Positions 24,317-34,309 of a stretch of DNA of 64,000 bases are shown piece after piece (within the stretch, counting starts at the first letter, position 1; each line of letters begins with the position of its first letter). The notes beneath the pieces were generated by a model, which saw only the letters and a list, made by a program, of their open reading frames with translations, did no database searches and had not been told where the DNA came from. Both the position numbers and the translations under genes were made by a program. The stretch is from Flavobacterium proteolyticum (GTDB lineage Bacteria; Bacteroidota; Bacteroidia; Flavobacteriales; Flavobacteriaceae): NCBI RefSeq assembly GCF_015223105.1, contig NZ_JADFTZ010000001.1, forward strand, positions 186,001-250,000, in the 5' to 3' direction.

Positions 24317-25576
24317 ATGGAATCAGTACAAGCTATAAAACAACGATTTGAAATTATTGGGAACGATCCTAAACTCAATCGTGCTGTGGAGAAAGCCATT
24401 CAGGTAGCTCCAACGGATATTTCGGTATTGGTAACAGGTGAAAGTGGTGTTGGAAAAGAAAGTATTCCAAAAATCATTCACGCACTTTCACACAGAAAAC
24501 ATGGAAAATATATTGCGGTAAACTGTGGTGCTATTCCAGAAGGAACGATTGATAGTGAACTTTTTGGGCATGAAAAAGGTTCGTTTACTGGAGCAACAAA
24601 TACACGTGAAGGCTATTTTGAAGTTGCTGATGGCGGAACTATATTTTTGGACGAAGTTGGCGAATTACCTTTAACCACTCAAGTGCGTTTATTACGTGTT
24701 TTAGAAAATGGTGAATTCATAAAAGTAGGTTCATCGCAAGTACAAAAAACGAATGTTAGAATCGTAGCCGCTACGAATGTGAATATGTTTGATGCGATTG
24801 AAAAAGGTAAATTCCGTGAGGATTTATTTTATCGATTGAGTACGGTTGACATTATGTTGCCTCCACTTCGCGAACGTAAAGATGATATTCATTTGTTGTT
24901 CAGAAAATTTGCTTCGGATTTTGCGCATAAATACAAAATGCCACCAATTAAATTGGACGACAGCGCAGTTGAATTGCTTTTAAAATATCGATGGAGCGGT
25001 AACATTCGTCAATTGCGAAATGTAGCCGAACAAATTTCTGTTTTGGAAACGAAACGCGATATTTCATCGCAAACGCTTCTCTCCTATTTACCAATGGAAA
25101 ATCCGAATTTACCCTCGGTTATTGGAACTAAAAAATCGGAAAGTGATTTTAGTAACGAAAGAGAAATTTTGTACAAAGTTCTTTTTGATATGAAGAGTGA
25201 TTTGAACGATTTAAAAAAGCTTACGTTAGAATTGATGCAAAACGGAAGTTCAAAAGTTCAAGAAGCCAATAAAGGATTAATTCAGAAAATTTACGGCAAA
25301 CCCGAAGAAAATGCTATTTTTGAAGAAGAACCAAGAGTAGAAATGCTTCCAAATCAAAATAATCTAATTCAAGAAGAGTTTGAAGACGATGACGATGAAA
25401 ATTATTTATTTGCCGAAACCGTTGATGAAGAAGAAACTTTAAGCTTAGAAGCGAAAGAAATTGAATTAATCAAGAAATCTTTAGAACGAAATAAAGGAAA
25501 ACGGAAAGCGGCTGCTGACGAATTAGGAATTTCAGAACGAACACTTTACAGAAAAATCAAACAATACGATTTATAA
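24317..25576 (+). CDS. Sigma-54-type AAA+ transcription activator without receiver domain
   Basis: 419 residues. AAA+ domain at about residues 12-245: Walker A GESGVGKES, the sigma-54-contacting loop GSFTGAT (a variant of GAFTGA), Walker B GGTIFLDEVGELP, and the Arg-finger region FREDLFYRLSTVDIMLPPLRER. A Fis-type helix-turn-helix closes the protein (KRKAAADELGISERTLYRKI). No N-terminal receiver, GAF or PAS domain, so activity is not controlled by phosphorylation in cis. About 130 poorly conserved, acidic residues join the two domains. The stop overlaps the start of the lptE-like gene (TAATG), indicating one operon through secG. Confidence 0.9.
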   Translation: MESVQAIKQRFEIIGNDPKLNRAVEKAIQVAPTDISVLVTGESGVGKESIPKIIHALSHRKHGKYIAVNCGAIPEGTIDSELFGHEKGSFTGATNTREGYFEVADGGTIFLDEVGELPLTTQVRLLRVLENGEFIKVGSSQVQKTNVRIVAATNVNMFDAIEKGKFREDLFYRLSTVDIMLPPLRERKDDIHLLFRKFASDFAHKYKMPPIKLDDSAVELLLKYRWSGNIRQLRNVAEQISVLETKRDISSQTLLSYLPMENPNLPSVIGTKKSESDFSNEREILYKVLFDMKSDLNDLKKLTLELMQNGSSKVQEANKGLIQKIYGKPEENAIFEEEPRVEMLPNQNNLIQEEFEDDDDENYLFAETVDEEETLSLEAKEIELIKKSLERNKGKRKAAADELGISERTLYRKIKQYDL

Positions 25577-26079
25577 TGAGATATTTAATAATTGTTTTAA
25601 GCGTCACCATATCACTTCTTTTAAATGGATGCGGCGTTTATAATTTCACTGGTGCAAAACCAGTTGATGCTAAAACATTTCAAGTGAATTACTTTCAAAA
25701 TAATGCACCTCTAGTGGAGCCCGGAATTGAAAGAACTTTTACATTGGAATTGCAAGACATTATTCAAAGTCAAACCAATCTAAATCTAGTATCTCAAGGT
25801 GGCGAATTACTTTATGAAGGAGAAATCACAGATTACCGAATCACACCTATGACGGCAACTGCTGACCAAAGAGCGGCACAAAACAGATTGACTATTTCTG
25901 TAAACGTTAGATTTACTAATAAAAACAAAGAAGATGACAATTTTGAAAAACGTTTTTCCTTTTTCTATGATTTCGATGCCAATCAGCAATTAGTAGGTTC
26001 GCAATTAACAACTGCATTAGATGTTATTTTTGAACGAATTACACAAGATATTTTCAACGAATCATTAGCTAAATGGTAA
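25576..26079 (+). CDS. lptE: LptE-like LPS-assembly lipoprotein
   Basis: 167 residues. Lipobox LLLNGC with Cys19. The mature part (GVYNFTGAKPVDAKTFQVNYFQNNAPLVEPGIERTF, then ELLYEGEITDYRI and RLTISVNVRF) matches the Bacteroidota LptE family, the plug/partner of the LPS translocon LptD in the outer membrane. Its start codon overlaps the stop of the activator gene by one base. Conservation to Proteobacterial LptE is low, so the symbol is assigned by family resemblance and context. Confidence 0.8.
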   Translation: MRYLIIVLSVTISLLLNGCGVYNFTGAKPVDAKTFQVNYFQNNAPLVEPGIERTFTLELQDIIQSQTNLNLVSQGGELLYEGEITDYRITPMTATADQRAAQNRLTISVNVRFTNKNKEDDNFEKRFSFFYDFDANQQLVGSQLTTALDVIFERITQDIFNESLAKW

Positions 26080-26093
26080 TTAATTTGTAAATT

Positions 26094-26891
26094 TTGAATA
26101 TTTCCGATTTAACATATCTTTTAAATAAGCCCGAAACTATAAACGAAAAGCAAACCATTGCTTTGGAGAATGTAGTTTTGCAGTTTCCGTATTTTCAAGC
26201 GGCACGTGCTTTACATTTAAAAGGATTGTACAATCAGGAAAGTTTTAGATACAATTACGAATTAAAAAAAACAGCCGCTTACACAACCGATAGAACCATT
26301 TTATTTGAATTTATAACTTCTGATAATTTCACAGCGATTCAACAGGAAAAGATAGATGAAATTCAAAGATCATTGTTAGATATTGAAGTACATCACATAG
26401 AAGAAGTAATAGTTTTACCTGAAATTAAAACCATTACTCCTAAAGAAGAAACTAATGAGATAGAACCAACTTCAGAAGAAAAATTGGAAATTGGCAAACC
26501 TTTACCATTTACTCCTTCAGAAAGACATTCGTTTCAAGAATGGTTACAATTGACAAAATTTAGTCCAATTGAACGTGAAATTGAAGAAAAAACCATTCAA
26601 AACGACCCCGAAAAACAAAAAAAATTAGACATAATCGATAAATTTATTGAAGCTAATCCAAAAATTGCTCCAGTAAAAGAAACGACGAAACCACCTGCAA
26701 ATATTAGCAAAAGCCTTGAAGAACCAACACACTTAATGACCGAAACATTAGCAAAAGTGTATTTGGAACAAAAAAAATATACAAAAGCGATACAAGCTTA
26801 TGAAATATTAATTTTGAAATATCCAGAAAAAAGTAGTTTCTTTGCAGACCGAATAAATGAAATCAAAAATTTACAACAAAATAATAATTAA
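26094..26891 (+). CDS. Protein with C-terminal TPR-like repeat, unknown function
   Basis: 265 residues from a TTG start (MNISDLTYLLNKPETI), which is needed to keep the well-formed N-terminal helices. The N-terminal 90 residues are helical (LENVVLQFPYFQAARALHLKGLY). A long Glu/Pro/Thr-rich linker follows, with SERHSFQEWLQLTKF near residue 145. One clear TPR-like unit is at the C-terminus (ETLAKVYLEQKKYTKAIQAYEILILKYPEKS). No signal peptide. It lies 14 bp after lptE and 2 bp before secG. Context suggests a link with envelope biogenesis or secretion; the function is not known to me. Confidence 0.75.
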   Translation: MNISDLTYLLNKPETINEKQTIALENVVLQFPYFQAARALHLKGLYNQESFRYNYELKKTAAYTTDRTILFEFITSDNFTAIQQEKIDEIQRSLLDIEVHHIEEVIVLPEIKTITPKEETNEIEPTSEEKLEIGKPLPFTPSERHSFQEWLQLTKFSPIEREIEEKTIQNDPEKQKKLDIIDKFIEANPKIAPVKETTKPPANISKSLEEPTHLMTETLAKVYLEQKKYTKAIQAYEILILKYPEKSSFFADRINEIKNLQQNNN

Positions 26892-26893
26892 TT

Positions 26894-27256
26894 ATGGGAT
26901 TCACAGGTTTTTTAATTGCGATAACAATTGTTTGTTTTTTATTAATCTTAGCTATTATGGTTCAAAACCCTAAAGGTGGAGGTTTATCTTCTTCATTTGG
27001 TGGTTCTCAACAATTAGGTGGAGTTCAAAAAACAACCGATTTCTTAGATAAAAGTACTTGGACATTAGGAGGAGTTTTAATTGCATTAATTTTACTTTCT
27101 AGTCTAAGTTTTAATGGCGCTGCATCTGGTTCTAAAGTTTTGGGTAATGATGACACAGCAGTTCCTACAACTACAGTTCCAACTACTCCAGAAGCTACTA
27201 AACAAGCTACTCCTGCTACTACACCAGCACCAGTTGCAACAGATTCTACAAAATAA
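26894..27256 (+). CDS. secG: Preprotein translocase subunit SecG
   Basis: 120 residues. Two membrane spans (FLIAITIVCFLLILAIMVQ and TWTLGGVLIALILLSSLSF) flank the family motif NPKGGGLSSSFGGSQQLGG. The C-terminal tail of about 40 residues is Thr/Pro/Ala-rich, longer than in E. coli and usual for Bacteroidota. SecG is the small accessory subunit of the SecYEG channel. Last gene of the activator-lptE-TPR-secG run; a terminator follows. Confidence 0.95.
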   Translation: MGFTGFLIAITIVCFLLILAIMVQNPKGGGLSSSFGGSQQLGGVQKTTDFLDKSTWTLGGVLIALILLSSLSFNGAASGSKVLGNDDTAVPTTTVPTTPEATKQATPATTPAPVATDSTK

Positions 27257-27273
27257 GAATTGATAAAATATAT

Positions 27274-27308
27274 AAAATGCCAGCATGTCAGTGCTGGCAT
27301 TTTTTTTA
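27274..27308 (+). terminator. Terminator after secG
   Basis: Perfect stem AATGCCAGCA (27276-27285) with TGCTGGCATT (27292-27301), loop TGTCAG, followed by a T-run. Confidence 0.92.
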
Positions 27309-27327
27309 CCGAAAAATTGTCAGAAAA

Positions 27328-27362
27328 TTGCTTTGGCATAATTTCTGAAATAATGCAAGCAA
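27328..27362. promoter_or_regulatory. Imperfect 35-bp palindrome upstream of groES
   Basis: TTGCTT ... GCAT-A-ATTTC-T-GAAAT-A-ATGC-AAGCAA: arms match apart from a 2-bp insertion and one pair. The left arm also contains TTGGCATAATTTCTGA, which resembles a sigma-54 -24/-12 promoter but has GA instead of GC at -12. No CIRCE element is present. Probably the control region of groESL. Confidence 0.5.
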
Positions 27363-27394
27363 CAAATCAATAACAACATTAAAATATAAAAACT

Positions 27395-27670
27395 ATGTCA
27401 TTAAACATTAAACCTATTTCAGATCGTGTAGTAATTGCTCCATTAGCAGCAGAAACTACAACAGCTTCGGGAATTATAATTCCAGACACTGCAAAAGAGA
27501 AACCACAAAAAGGTACTGTAGTAGCCGTGGGAAATGGCAAAAAAGATTACACTATGTCTGTAAAAGTTGGAGATACCGTTTTATACGGTAAATATTCAGG
27601 AACAGAGTTCAAATATGAAGGTAAAGATTACCTAATTATGAGAGAAGACGAAATTTACGCAATTCTTTAA
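27395..27670 (+). CDS. groES: Co-chaperonin GroES
   Basis: 91 residues, full length. N-terminal [12 protein letters not shown], the mobile loop [28 protein letters not shown] that contacts GroEL, and the closing strand EDEIYAIL. Forms the heptameric lid of the GroEL folding chamber. It is 38 bp before groEL, in the usual order, without a Shine-Dalgarno sequence. Confidence 0.98.
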   Translation: MSLNIKPISDRVVIAPLAAETTTASGIIIPDTAKEKPQKGTVVAVGNGKKDYTMSVKVGDTVLYGKYSGTEFKYEGKDYLIMREDEIYAIL

Positions 27671-27681
27671 TCACAGATTAA

Positions 27682-29334
<1,653 letters not shown>

Positions 29335-29354
29335 AATTCACAGTACTCAAATAT

Positions 29355-29392
29355 AAAACCCGATTAGAACTTTCTAATCGGGTTTTATTTTT
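29355..29392. terminator. Bidirectional terminator
   Basis: Perfect 14-bp stem (29355-29368 with 29373-29386), 4-nt loop, T-rich 3' side. It serves groEL and possibly the convergent porin gene. Confidence 0.9.
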
Positions 29393-29423
29393 AAAACTAA
29401 CTTAAAACAAAAAATAAAATTAT

Positions 29424-30752
29424 CTAATTGAAAAAAACTTGATATTGTGCTACCACAGAACCATTTCTAGAAACTTGGTCTCCAGCAGTATTATAAATTG
29501 GTCTATCTTGATAAGAAACGGTAAACTTAGAAGTGTGATTTGCTAATAACCAGTTTACACCAATATCATAAAAATTCATTTGATCGTTTAATCGGTTAAA
29601 ATTAGAACTCTGAATCGATGCGTAAGGCATAAGAGTGGTTTTGCCAATTAAATTCTCTTTGAATTTATATCCAATCTGACCATATAAAGTTGTCCCTGTT
29701 CCATACATTGGAAATGCATTTCCAGCACCATTTAAAATTATAGCATTGTTGTTTCCATTTGCTGGATTCATCACACCCAAATTACGCGTATAATTATCTC
29801 CGAAATCATATTTTGTAACACTTGCATAAGCACTAATAGCCTGTCCTTTTGATCCAACTGGAGCATCATAATAAATATCAGCAGATAAATGCAACATATC
29901 ATGATTAATAGTATCTCCAACTGTATTTAACTTCCACATGGCATCTTTTTGATAAATAAATCCTGCACCAATATTAAATACTTTTTTCTTACCTAAATAA
30001 GTTCCCGTCATGTAAGGCATCAAATTACTTTCTTGGTCTTTAAATTGGTATTGAAAGTAACCGTTCCATTGCATTTTTGGTGGAGCTGCTGAAAAATTCC
30101 AATTGGTATTTATGGTTGGATTATAGTTTGCTGATTTCTGAATTGCCATAGGTTGCGCCATTGCTATTCTGTAATCTAACTTCCCTAATTTACCTTTTGC
30201 AAAAACAGATAATTTTCTTAAAAACTGATCCGTAACATCATTTGTAGTTTGCTGAAACAATGGTGCATCAACTCCTAAAATAGAACCTGTTGATGGAGAG
30301 GAAAAACGAGCTAAACCACTCCAACCTGATAATCCCATTCCTAAAGACAATTTTGTTTTATCAATTGCATATTCACCCATGGCATCATGCAAAAAGAACC
30401 CTTGCTTTCTATCAGAAATGTTATTTAAGTTGTTTTGTCCAAATTGCGAATAAATAAAAACTCTATCCGTTAATTGCCCATACATTTGAATTCTAAAACG
30501 ACGAATGCCGATATCGGTTCCGCTGCTTTTTTCATTTCCAAAAATTGTTGTTCCTGGATTATATTCTTGGCTACGAAGCCAAAGCTGAGCCAACATTGTA
30601 AACTTTACATAGTTACTTCCATCTTCATTTAAATTGAATTTGCGATCTTTAAAAAAGCTATTGGATTCAGGCTTTTTTTCTTCTTGAGCGTTTGCTTTTA
30701 TAGCAACTAACACTAATGCAAAAACTCCCAAATATTTAAAAATATTCTTCAT
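29424..30752 (-). CDS. Outer-membrane porin
   Basis: 442 residues with a signal peptide (VFALVLVAIKANAQ). The mature chain is rich in alternating aromatic strands (FTMLAQLWLRSQEY, RRFRIQMYGQLTDRVFIYSQFG, MGEYAIDKTKLSLGMGLSGWSGLARF) and ends with Phe (VVAQYQVFFN), the usual outer-membrane beta-barrel signature. It resembles the phosphate-selective porin O/P-like group, but the ligand cannot be read from sequence. It follows sulP, dabB and dabA on the same strand, 68 bp after sulP, so I infer a role in passing inorganic carbon or another anion to the pump. Confidence 0.82.
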   Translation of the reverse strand: MKNIFKYLGVFALVLVAIKANAQEEKKPESNSFFKDRKFNLNEDGSNYVKFTMLAQLWLRSQEYNPGTTIFGNEKSSGTDIGIRRFRIQMYGQLTDRVFIYSQFGQNNLNNISDRKQGFFLHDAMGEYAIDKTKLSLGMGLSGWSGLARFSSPSTGSILGVDAPLFQQTTNDVTDQFLRKLSVFAKGKLGKLDYRIAMAQPMAIQKSANYNPTINTNWNFSAAPPKMQWNGYFQYQFKDQESNLMPYMTGTYLGKKKVFNIGAGFIYQKDAMWKLNTVGDTINHDMLHLSADIYYDAPVGSKGQAISAYASVTKYDFGDNYTRNLGVMNPANGNNNAIILNGAGNAFPMYGTGTTLYGQIGYKFKENLIGKTTLMPYASIQSSNFNRLNDQMNFYDIGVNWLLANHTSKFTVSYQDRPIYNTAGDQVSRNGSVVAQYQVFFN

Positions 30753-30769
30753 TTATTGATATAAAGATT

Positions 30770-30798
30770 TTGAAAACCCAGTTTTAAAGGGTTTTCAA
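30770..30798 (-). other. Hairpin between sulP and the porin gene
   Basis: TTGAAAACCC (30770-30779) with its exact complement (30789-30798) and a 9-nt loop. No strong T-run follows on the minus strand, so it may be a processing or attenuation hairpin rather than a full terminator. Confidence 0.5.
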
Positions 30799-30820
30799 TT
30801 ATTATTTTACTACTAAGAAA

Positions 30821-32422
30821 TTAAGCCAATTTTGATTTTCTTGAAGATAATGGGTGGCTAGAAAGTGGCTGATGATTTTCAAGACCTTTAATCTTAACTG
30901 TTCCTCCATTAGCTTCATAATCATGTTTAAAGTGCTCCAAGTTTTCCATTACAGAATGGTCAACTAATTTGGTTTTCTTTAAATCGATTGTCACATCAAA
31001 ACCATAAGGAATAGCTTCTAATTTACTTTTTACTCCTAAGTAATTTGTAAAAACAGCTGCTTTACTAATTTCAACTAAATAATTATTTCCTTCAAAAGAC
31101 ACTAATGTTGGCGCTTTAAATAATGAAGAAATTGGTGTTCCATTAATTAAATGAATGATGATTTTTAAAACCATACCTGCAGCAATACCAACAAGTAAAT
31201 CTTCAAATAATGTAAAGAAAATCGTTACTAAAAAGATTGCTAACTGTTCTTTACCAATTTTAAATGTATGAATAAATTCTTTTGGATGCGCCAATTTAAT
31301 CCCTACCGTAATCAACATTGCTGCTAAAGCGGCATTTGGAATCAACTCTAATATTGGAGTTGCAAGTAATACAAATATTAAAATAAAGAATCCGTGGAAG
31401 AAATTTGCCCATCTTGTTTTAGCACCATTATTAACATTTGAAGAAGAACGTGCTACTTCGGAAATCATTGGTAAACCACCTAAAAATGCAGCAATTGTAT
31501 TTCCTATACCAACAGCAATTAAATCTTTGTTCATGTTAGATTTTCTCTTAAAAGGATCTAATAAATCGATTGCTTTTACTGTTAATAACGACTCTAATGT
31601 TCCTACTAAAGCAAACATAATTACATATTTAATAAACAATCCTGTTTGAGAAAAACCTTCAAAACTTGCATTAAAATTCAAATTATCAACAAAATTTCCA
31701 ATTTTAACTAAAGCATAAGCAGGTTCTGTTTCTTTAAAATGCATAAATAACTCGCATGGAATAGCAAATAACAATACCACAAGCGGTGCTGGAATCATTT
31801 TAATCGTTTTGTTTTTGATATAAGGCCATCCCAACATAATTGACAAACTCACAATACCAATAATAGAAGCTTTAGGATCTAAATTAGCAATGAAGTTTGG
31901 AATATTAGCTAATAATTCTAATGGTCCTTTTCCTTTTGCTAATGCTGGATTATCATTTAATAAAACTGGAATTTGTTTTGCAATGATGATAATTCCAATC
32001 GCTGCTAACATTCCGTGAATAGCAGAAAGCGGGAAGAAATCGGCTAGTTTTCCTAATTTCAAAACTCCGAAAAGAATTTGAATTACTCCAGCAACAACCA
32101 TTGCTCCAAGGGCTAATTTCCAACCTAATTCATTATCTCCTTTACCAAATTCTGCAACGGCACCTGCAACAATAACAATTAAACCAGCAGCTGGTCCTTT
32201 AATTGTTAAACGAGACCCCATGAAAAATGAAACTACTATTCCACCAATAATAGCCGTAATTAATCCCATAATAGGCGGAAAGTCGGAAGCTTTTGCGATT
32301 CCTAAACTTAATGGCAATGCCAATAAAAACACGATGAAACCAGAAATGGCATCCGTTTTAAAATTTTCTTTTAAACCTGCTAATCCATCAGCAGGAATGT
32401 ATTTTTTTATATTTGCGTTCAT
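30821..32422 (-). CDS. SulP-family anion (bicarbonate) transporter
   Basis: 533 residues. At least ten membrane spans begin with GFIVFLLALPLSLGIAKASDFPP. The family motif SRLTIKGPAAGLIVIVAG follows, and the C-terminus ends in a STAS domain (SFEGNNYLVEISKAAVFTNYLGV, KTKLVDHSVMENLEHF). SulP proteins move sulfate, bicarbonate or other anions. The location directly after dabA-dabB and before a porin gene makes bicarbonate the most likely substrate, which is an inference. The gap to dabB is 15 bp. Confidence 0.92.
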   Translation of the reverse strand: MNANIKKYIPADGLAGLKENFKTDAISGFIVFLLALPLSLGIAKASDFPPIMGLITAIIGGIVVSFFMGSRLTIKGPAAGLIVIVAGAVAEFGKGDNELGWKLALGAMVVAGVIQILFGVLKLGKLADFFPLSAIHGMLAAIGIIIIAKQIPVLLNDNPALAKGKGPLELLANIPNFIANLDPKASIIGIVSLSIMLGWPYIKNKTIKMIPAPLVVLLFAIPCELFMHFKETEPAYALVKIGNFVDNLNFNASFEGFSQTGLFIKYVIMFALVGTLESLLTVKAIDLLDPFKRKSNMNKDLIAVGIGNTIAAFLGGLPMISEVARSSSNVNNGAKTRWANFFHGFFILIFVLLATPILELIPNAALAAMLITVGIKLAHPKEFIHTFKIGKEQLAIFLVTIFFTLFEDLLVGIAAGMVLKIIIHLINGTPISSLFKAPTLVSFEGNNYLVEISKAAVFTNYLGVKSKLEAIPYGFDVTIDLKKTKLVDHSVMENLEHFKHDYEANGGTVKIKGLENHQPLSSHPLSSRKSKLA

Positions 32423-32437
32423 ATATTTTCGAATAAA

Positions 32438-34306
32438 TTAAGATGATTTGTAAGGTAACTCATGATATGTTTTAACATGAGGACCTAAGAAAAGACGAGC
32501 ATAAATTCGGATTCCAGCAATACCCGAAACCACAAAACTTGATGCTACAAAAAAGGCTAAGAAAAGTTGATTACTATCTATATGACTAAAAACTAAATCT
32601 TCGCCGATGAAAGTTGTTGTAATTGGAAAACCTGTGATTCCTAAAGTGGCTAATAAGAAAAAGAAAGCAAATTTAGGATGCTCGTAAACATGACCTAAAT
32701 ACTGATTAATAAGAATCTTTCTTTCTAATTTTCGAAGTTGTAATAAAGCCACGTACCCTATAATTCCGGCAACAATAATTCCAGCCAAATAGTAAGCAAT
32801 CTCACTAATACTTACTTTATCATTAAACACAATGGCTAAAGCAATCCAAAAATGATTCATCACAATTAAAATCCATGCTAAAAACGGACTTCTTCGCTCT
32901 GAAAACGATTTGAATACAAATACCAATCCGATAAAGGCAAACAATTCCGGAAGAATATTAGTTAACTGATAAGGCAAATGCAACTTAAATTTATAAGTTA
33001 TAAATCCTAGCAAGTAAATTGGGACAAACAAGAAATAAATTCTCTTAATATTCAAGAAATCTAGCGATTTACCAATTATTTTCAAGGGTTTCCACAACAC
33101 CATATTTAAGAATCCTTCCAAATTGAATTCTTTAAGGGCTAAAATGTAAAGCGTGTATTCTATTTTCTTTGGATACGAATCTTCGATTGCTTTTTCTCTT
33201 GGTTTGAAATTGTAAAACTGGTCGCGAATTAAATAGCTTACCACTGAAGGAGAAACTAATAATTGATAGGTTCTCAAGAATGCATTTCCAGCAAAGTGAA
33301 TTAAGGCTAATGTTTCAAAACCTAAAGCAATTTCAATGAAAATAATTCCAATTTGAGAAATTGAACTATACGCAACTTGACTCTTCACAGAAGATTGAAC
33401 TCTTGCCATAACCGATGCCGCCAAACTTGTGGTTAATCCCATTAATCCTATGGCAATTCGCATGGTGGTTTGATGTTCCCAAAATGGAAACGTTCTCAAC
33501 ATTAAGAAAACTCCTAAATGCACTGATAACGAACCATAGAAAATTGCGCTCGAAGGCGTTGGTCCTTCCATAGCTCTTGGCAACCAAGACGAAAACGGAA
33601 TCTGAGCTGATTTTGCCGCTGCAGCACAAGCCAAACAAAGTGCAATGAATATTCCGATAATAGAATGATTTTGCAAATGCTCATTCACCAATTCGTAATT
33701 ATTCAACTTCATGAAGGTAATATTCTCATGAAATAAATGGTGACTTGCCCACATCGCTAATAACAATCCGACATCGCCAATTCTATAAATTGAAAATACT
33801 TTGAAAGCATTTTTAACGGGTAAATAACGTTCTCTATAAAAAGCGATTAAAAGGAAAGAGGAAATTCCAATGATTTCCCAACCAATGAATAAGGTTTCAA
33901 AGTTACCTGATAAAATAGCTAAATTATATCCGAAAAAGAAAAACAAAACCGTATTAAAAAAACGTTTGTATCCTTTTTCTCTATGTAAGTAATAGCGACT
34001 ATAAGTAGTTATCATCGAAGTTAATAAAGCTCCAATGAATAAATAAACAGCTGAGATTTGGTCAAAATAGAAATCGATAAAAAACTCATAATGAGCTGTT
34101 TTTAATATCGATAATTCTAATAAATTCAAATCTTTAGCTCCATCAATTATCCAAAAAATGATAAAAGCTACTAATCCTACTAATTGTAAAAAAACCGTTC
34201 CAAAAGCCGTCCATGAGATGGCTTTTTCTTTAGATTCAGGCAAAAACAAACTAATGATAAAGCCTAAAAACGGTAACAGTATAAAATATTGCAATAACTC
34301 GTTCAT
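32438..34306 (-). CDS. dabB: DabB, proton-conducting subunit of the DAB inorganic-carbon pump
   Basis: 622 residues, a membrane protein of the NADH-quinone oxidoreductase subunit L/Mrp antiporter family: FIGWEIIGISSFLLIAFY, FKVFSIYRIGDVGLLLAMW, AKSAQIPFSSWLPRAMEGPTPSSAIFYGSLSVH. No other complex I genes are near. The partner dabA ends 3 bp upstream, so the two are translationally linked. In the DAB system this subunit is thought to supply cation/proton-motive energy to DabA for one-way CO2 hydration. Confidence 0.93.
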   Translation of the reverse strand: MNELLQYFILLPFLGFIISLFLPESKEKAISWTAFGTVFLQLVGLVAFIIFWIIDGAKDLNLLELSILKTAHYEFFIDFYFDQISAVYLFIGALLTSMITTYSRYYLHREKGYKRFFNTVLFFFFGYNLAILSGNFETLFIGWEIIGISSFLLIAFYRERYLPVKNAFKVFSIYRIGDVGLLLAMWASHHLFHENITFMKLNNYELVNEHLQNHSIIGIFIALCLACAAAAKSAQIPFSSWLPRAMEGPTPSSAIFYGSLSVHLGVFLMLRTFPFWEHQTTMRIAIGLMGLTTSLAASVMARVQSSVKSQVAYSSISQIGIIFIEIALGFETLALIHFAGNAFLRTYQLLVSPSVVSYLIRDQFYNFKPREKAIEDSYPKKIEYTLYILALKEFNLEGFLNMVLWKPLKIIGKSLDFLNIKRIYFLFVPIYLLGFITYKFKLHLPYQLTNILPELFAFIGLVFVFKSFSERRSPFLAWILIVMNHFWIALAIVFNDKVSISEIAYYLAGIIVAGIIGYVALLQLRKLERKILINQYLGHVYEHPKFAFFFLLATLGITGFPITTTFIGEDLVFSHIDSNQLFLAFFVASSFVVSGIAGIRIYARLFLGPHVKTYHELPYKSS

Positions 34307-34309
34307 GAC

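Noticed and set aside
27025-27339. Antisense frames opposite secG
   Set aside because: Low-complexity Val/Thr/Ala or Cys-rich translations mirror the Thr/Pro/Ala tail of SecG and run through the terminator.
27333-27348. Functional sigma-54 promoter before groES
   Set aside because: GG is present but the required GC at -12 is GA; kept only as a possibility within the palindrome entry.
27309-27394. CIRCE (HrcA) operator upstream of groES
   Set aside because: The TTAGCACTC-N9-GAGTGCTAA pattern is absent; only an unrelated palindrome is found.
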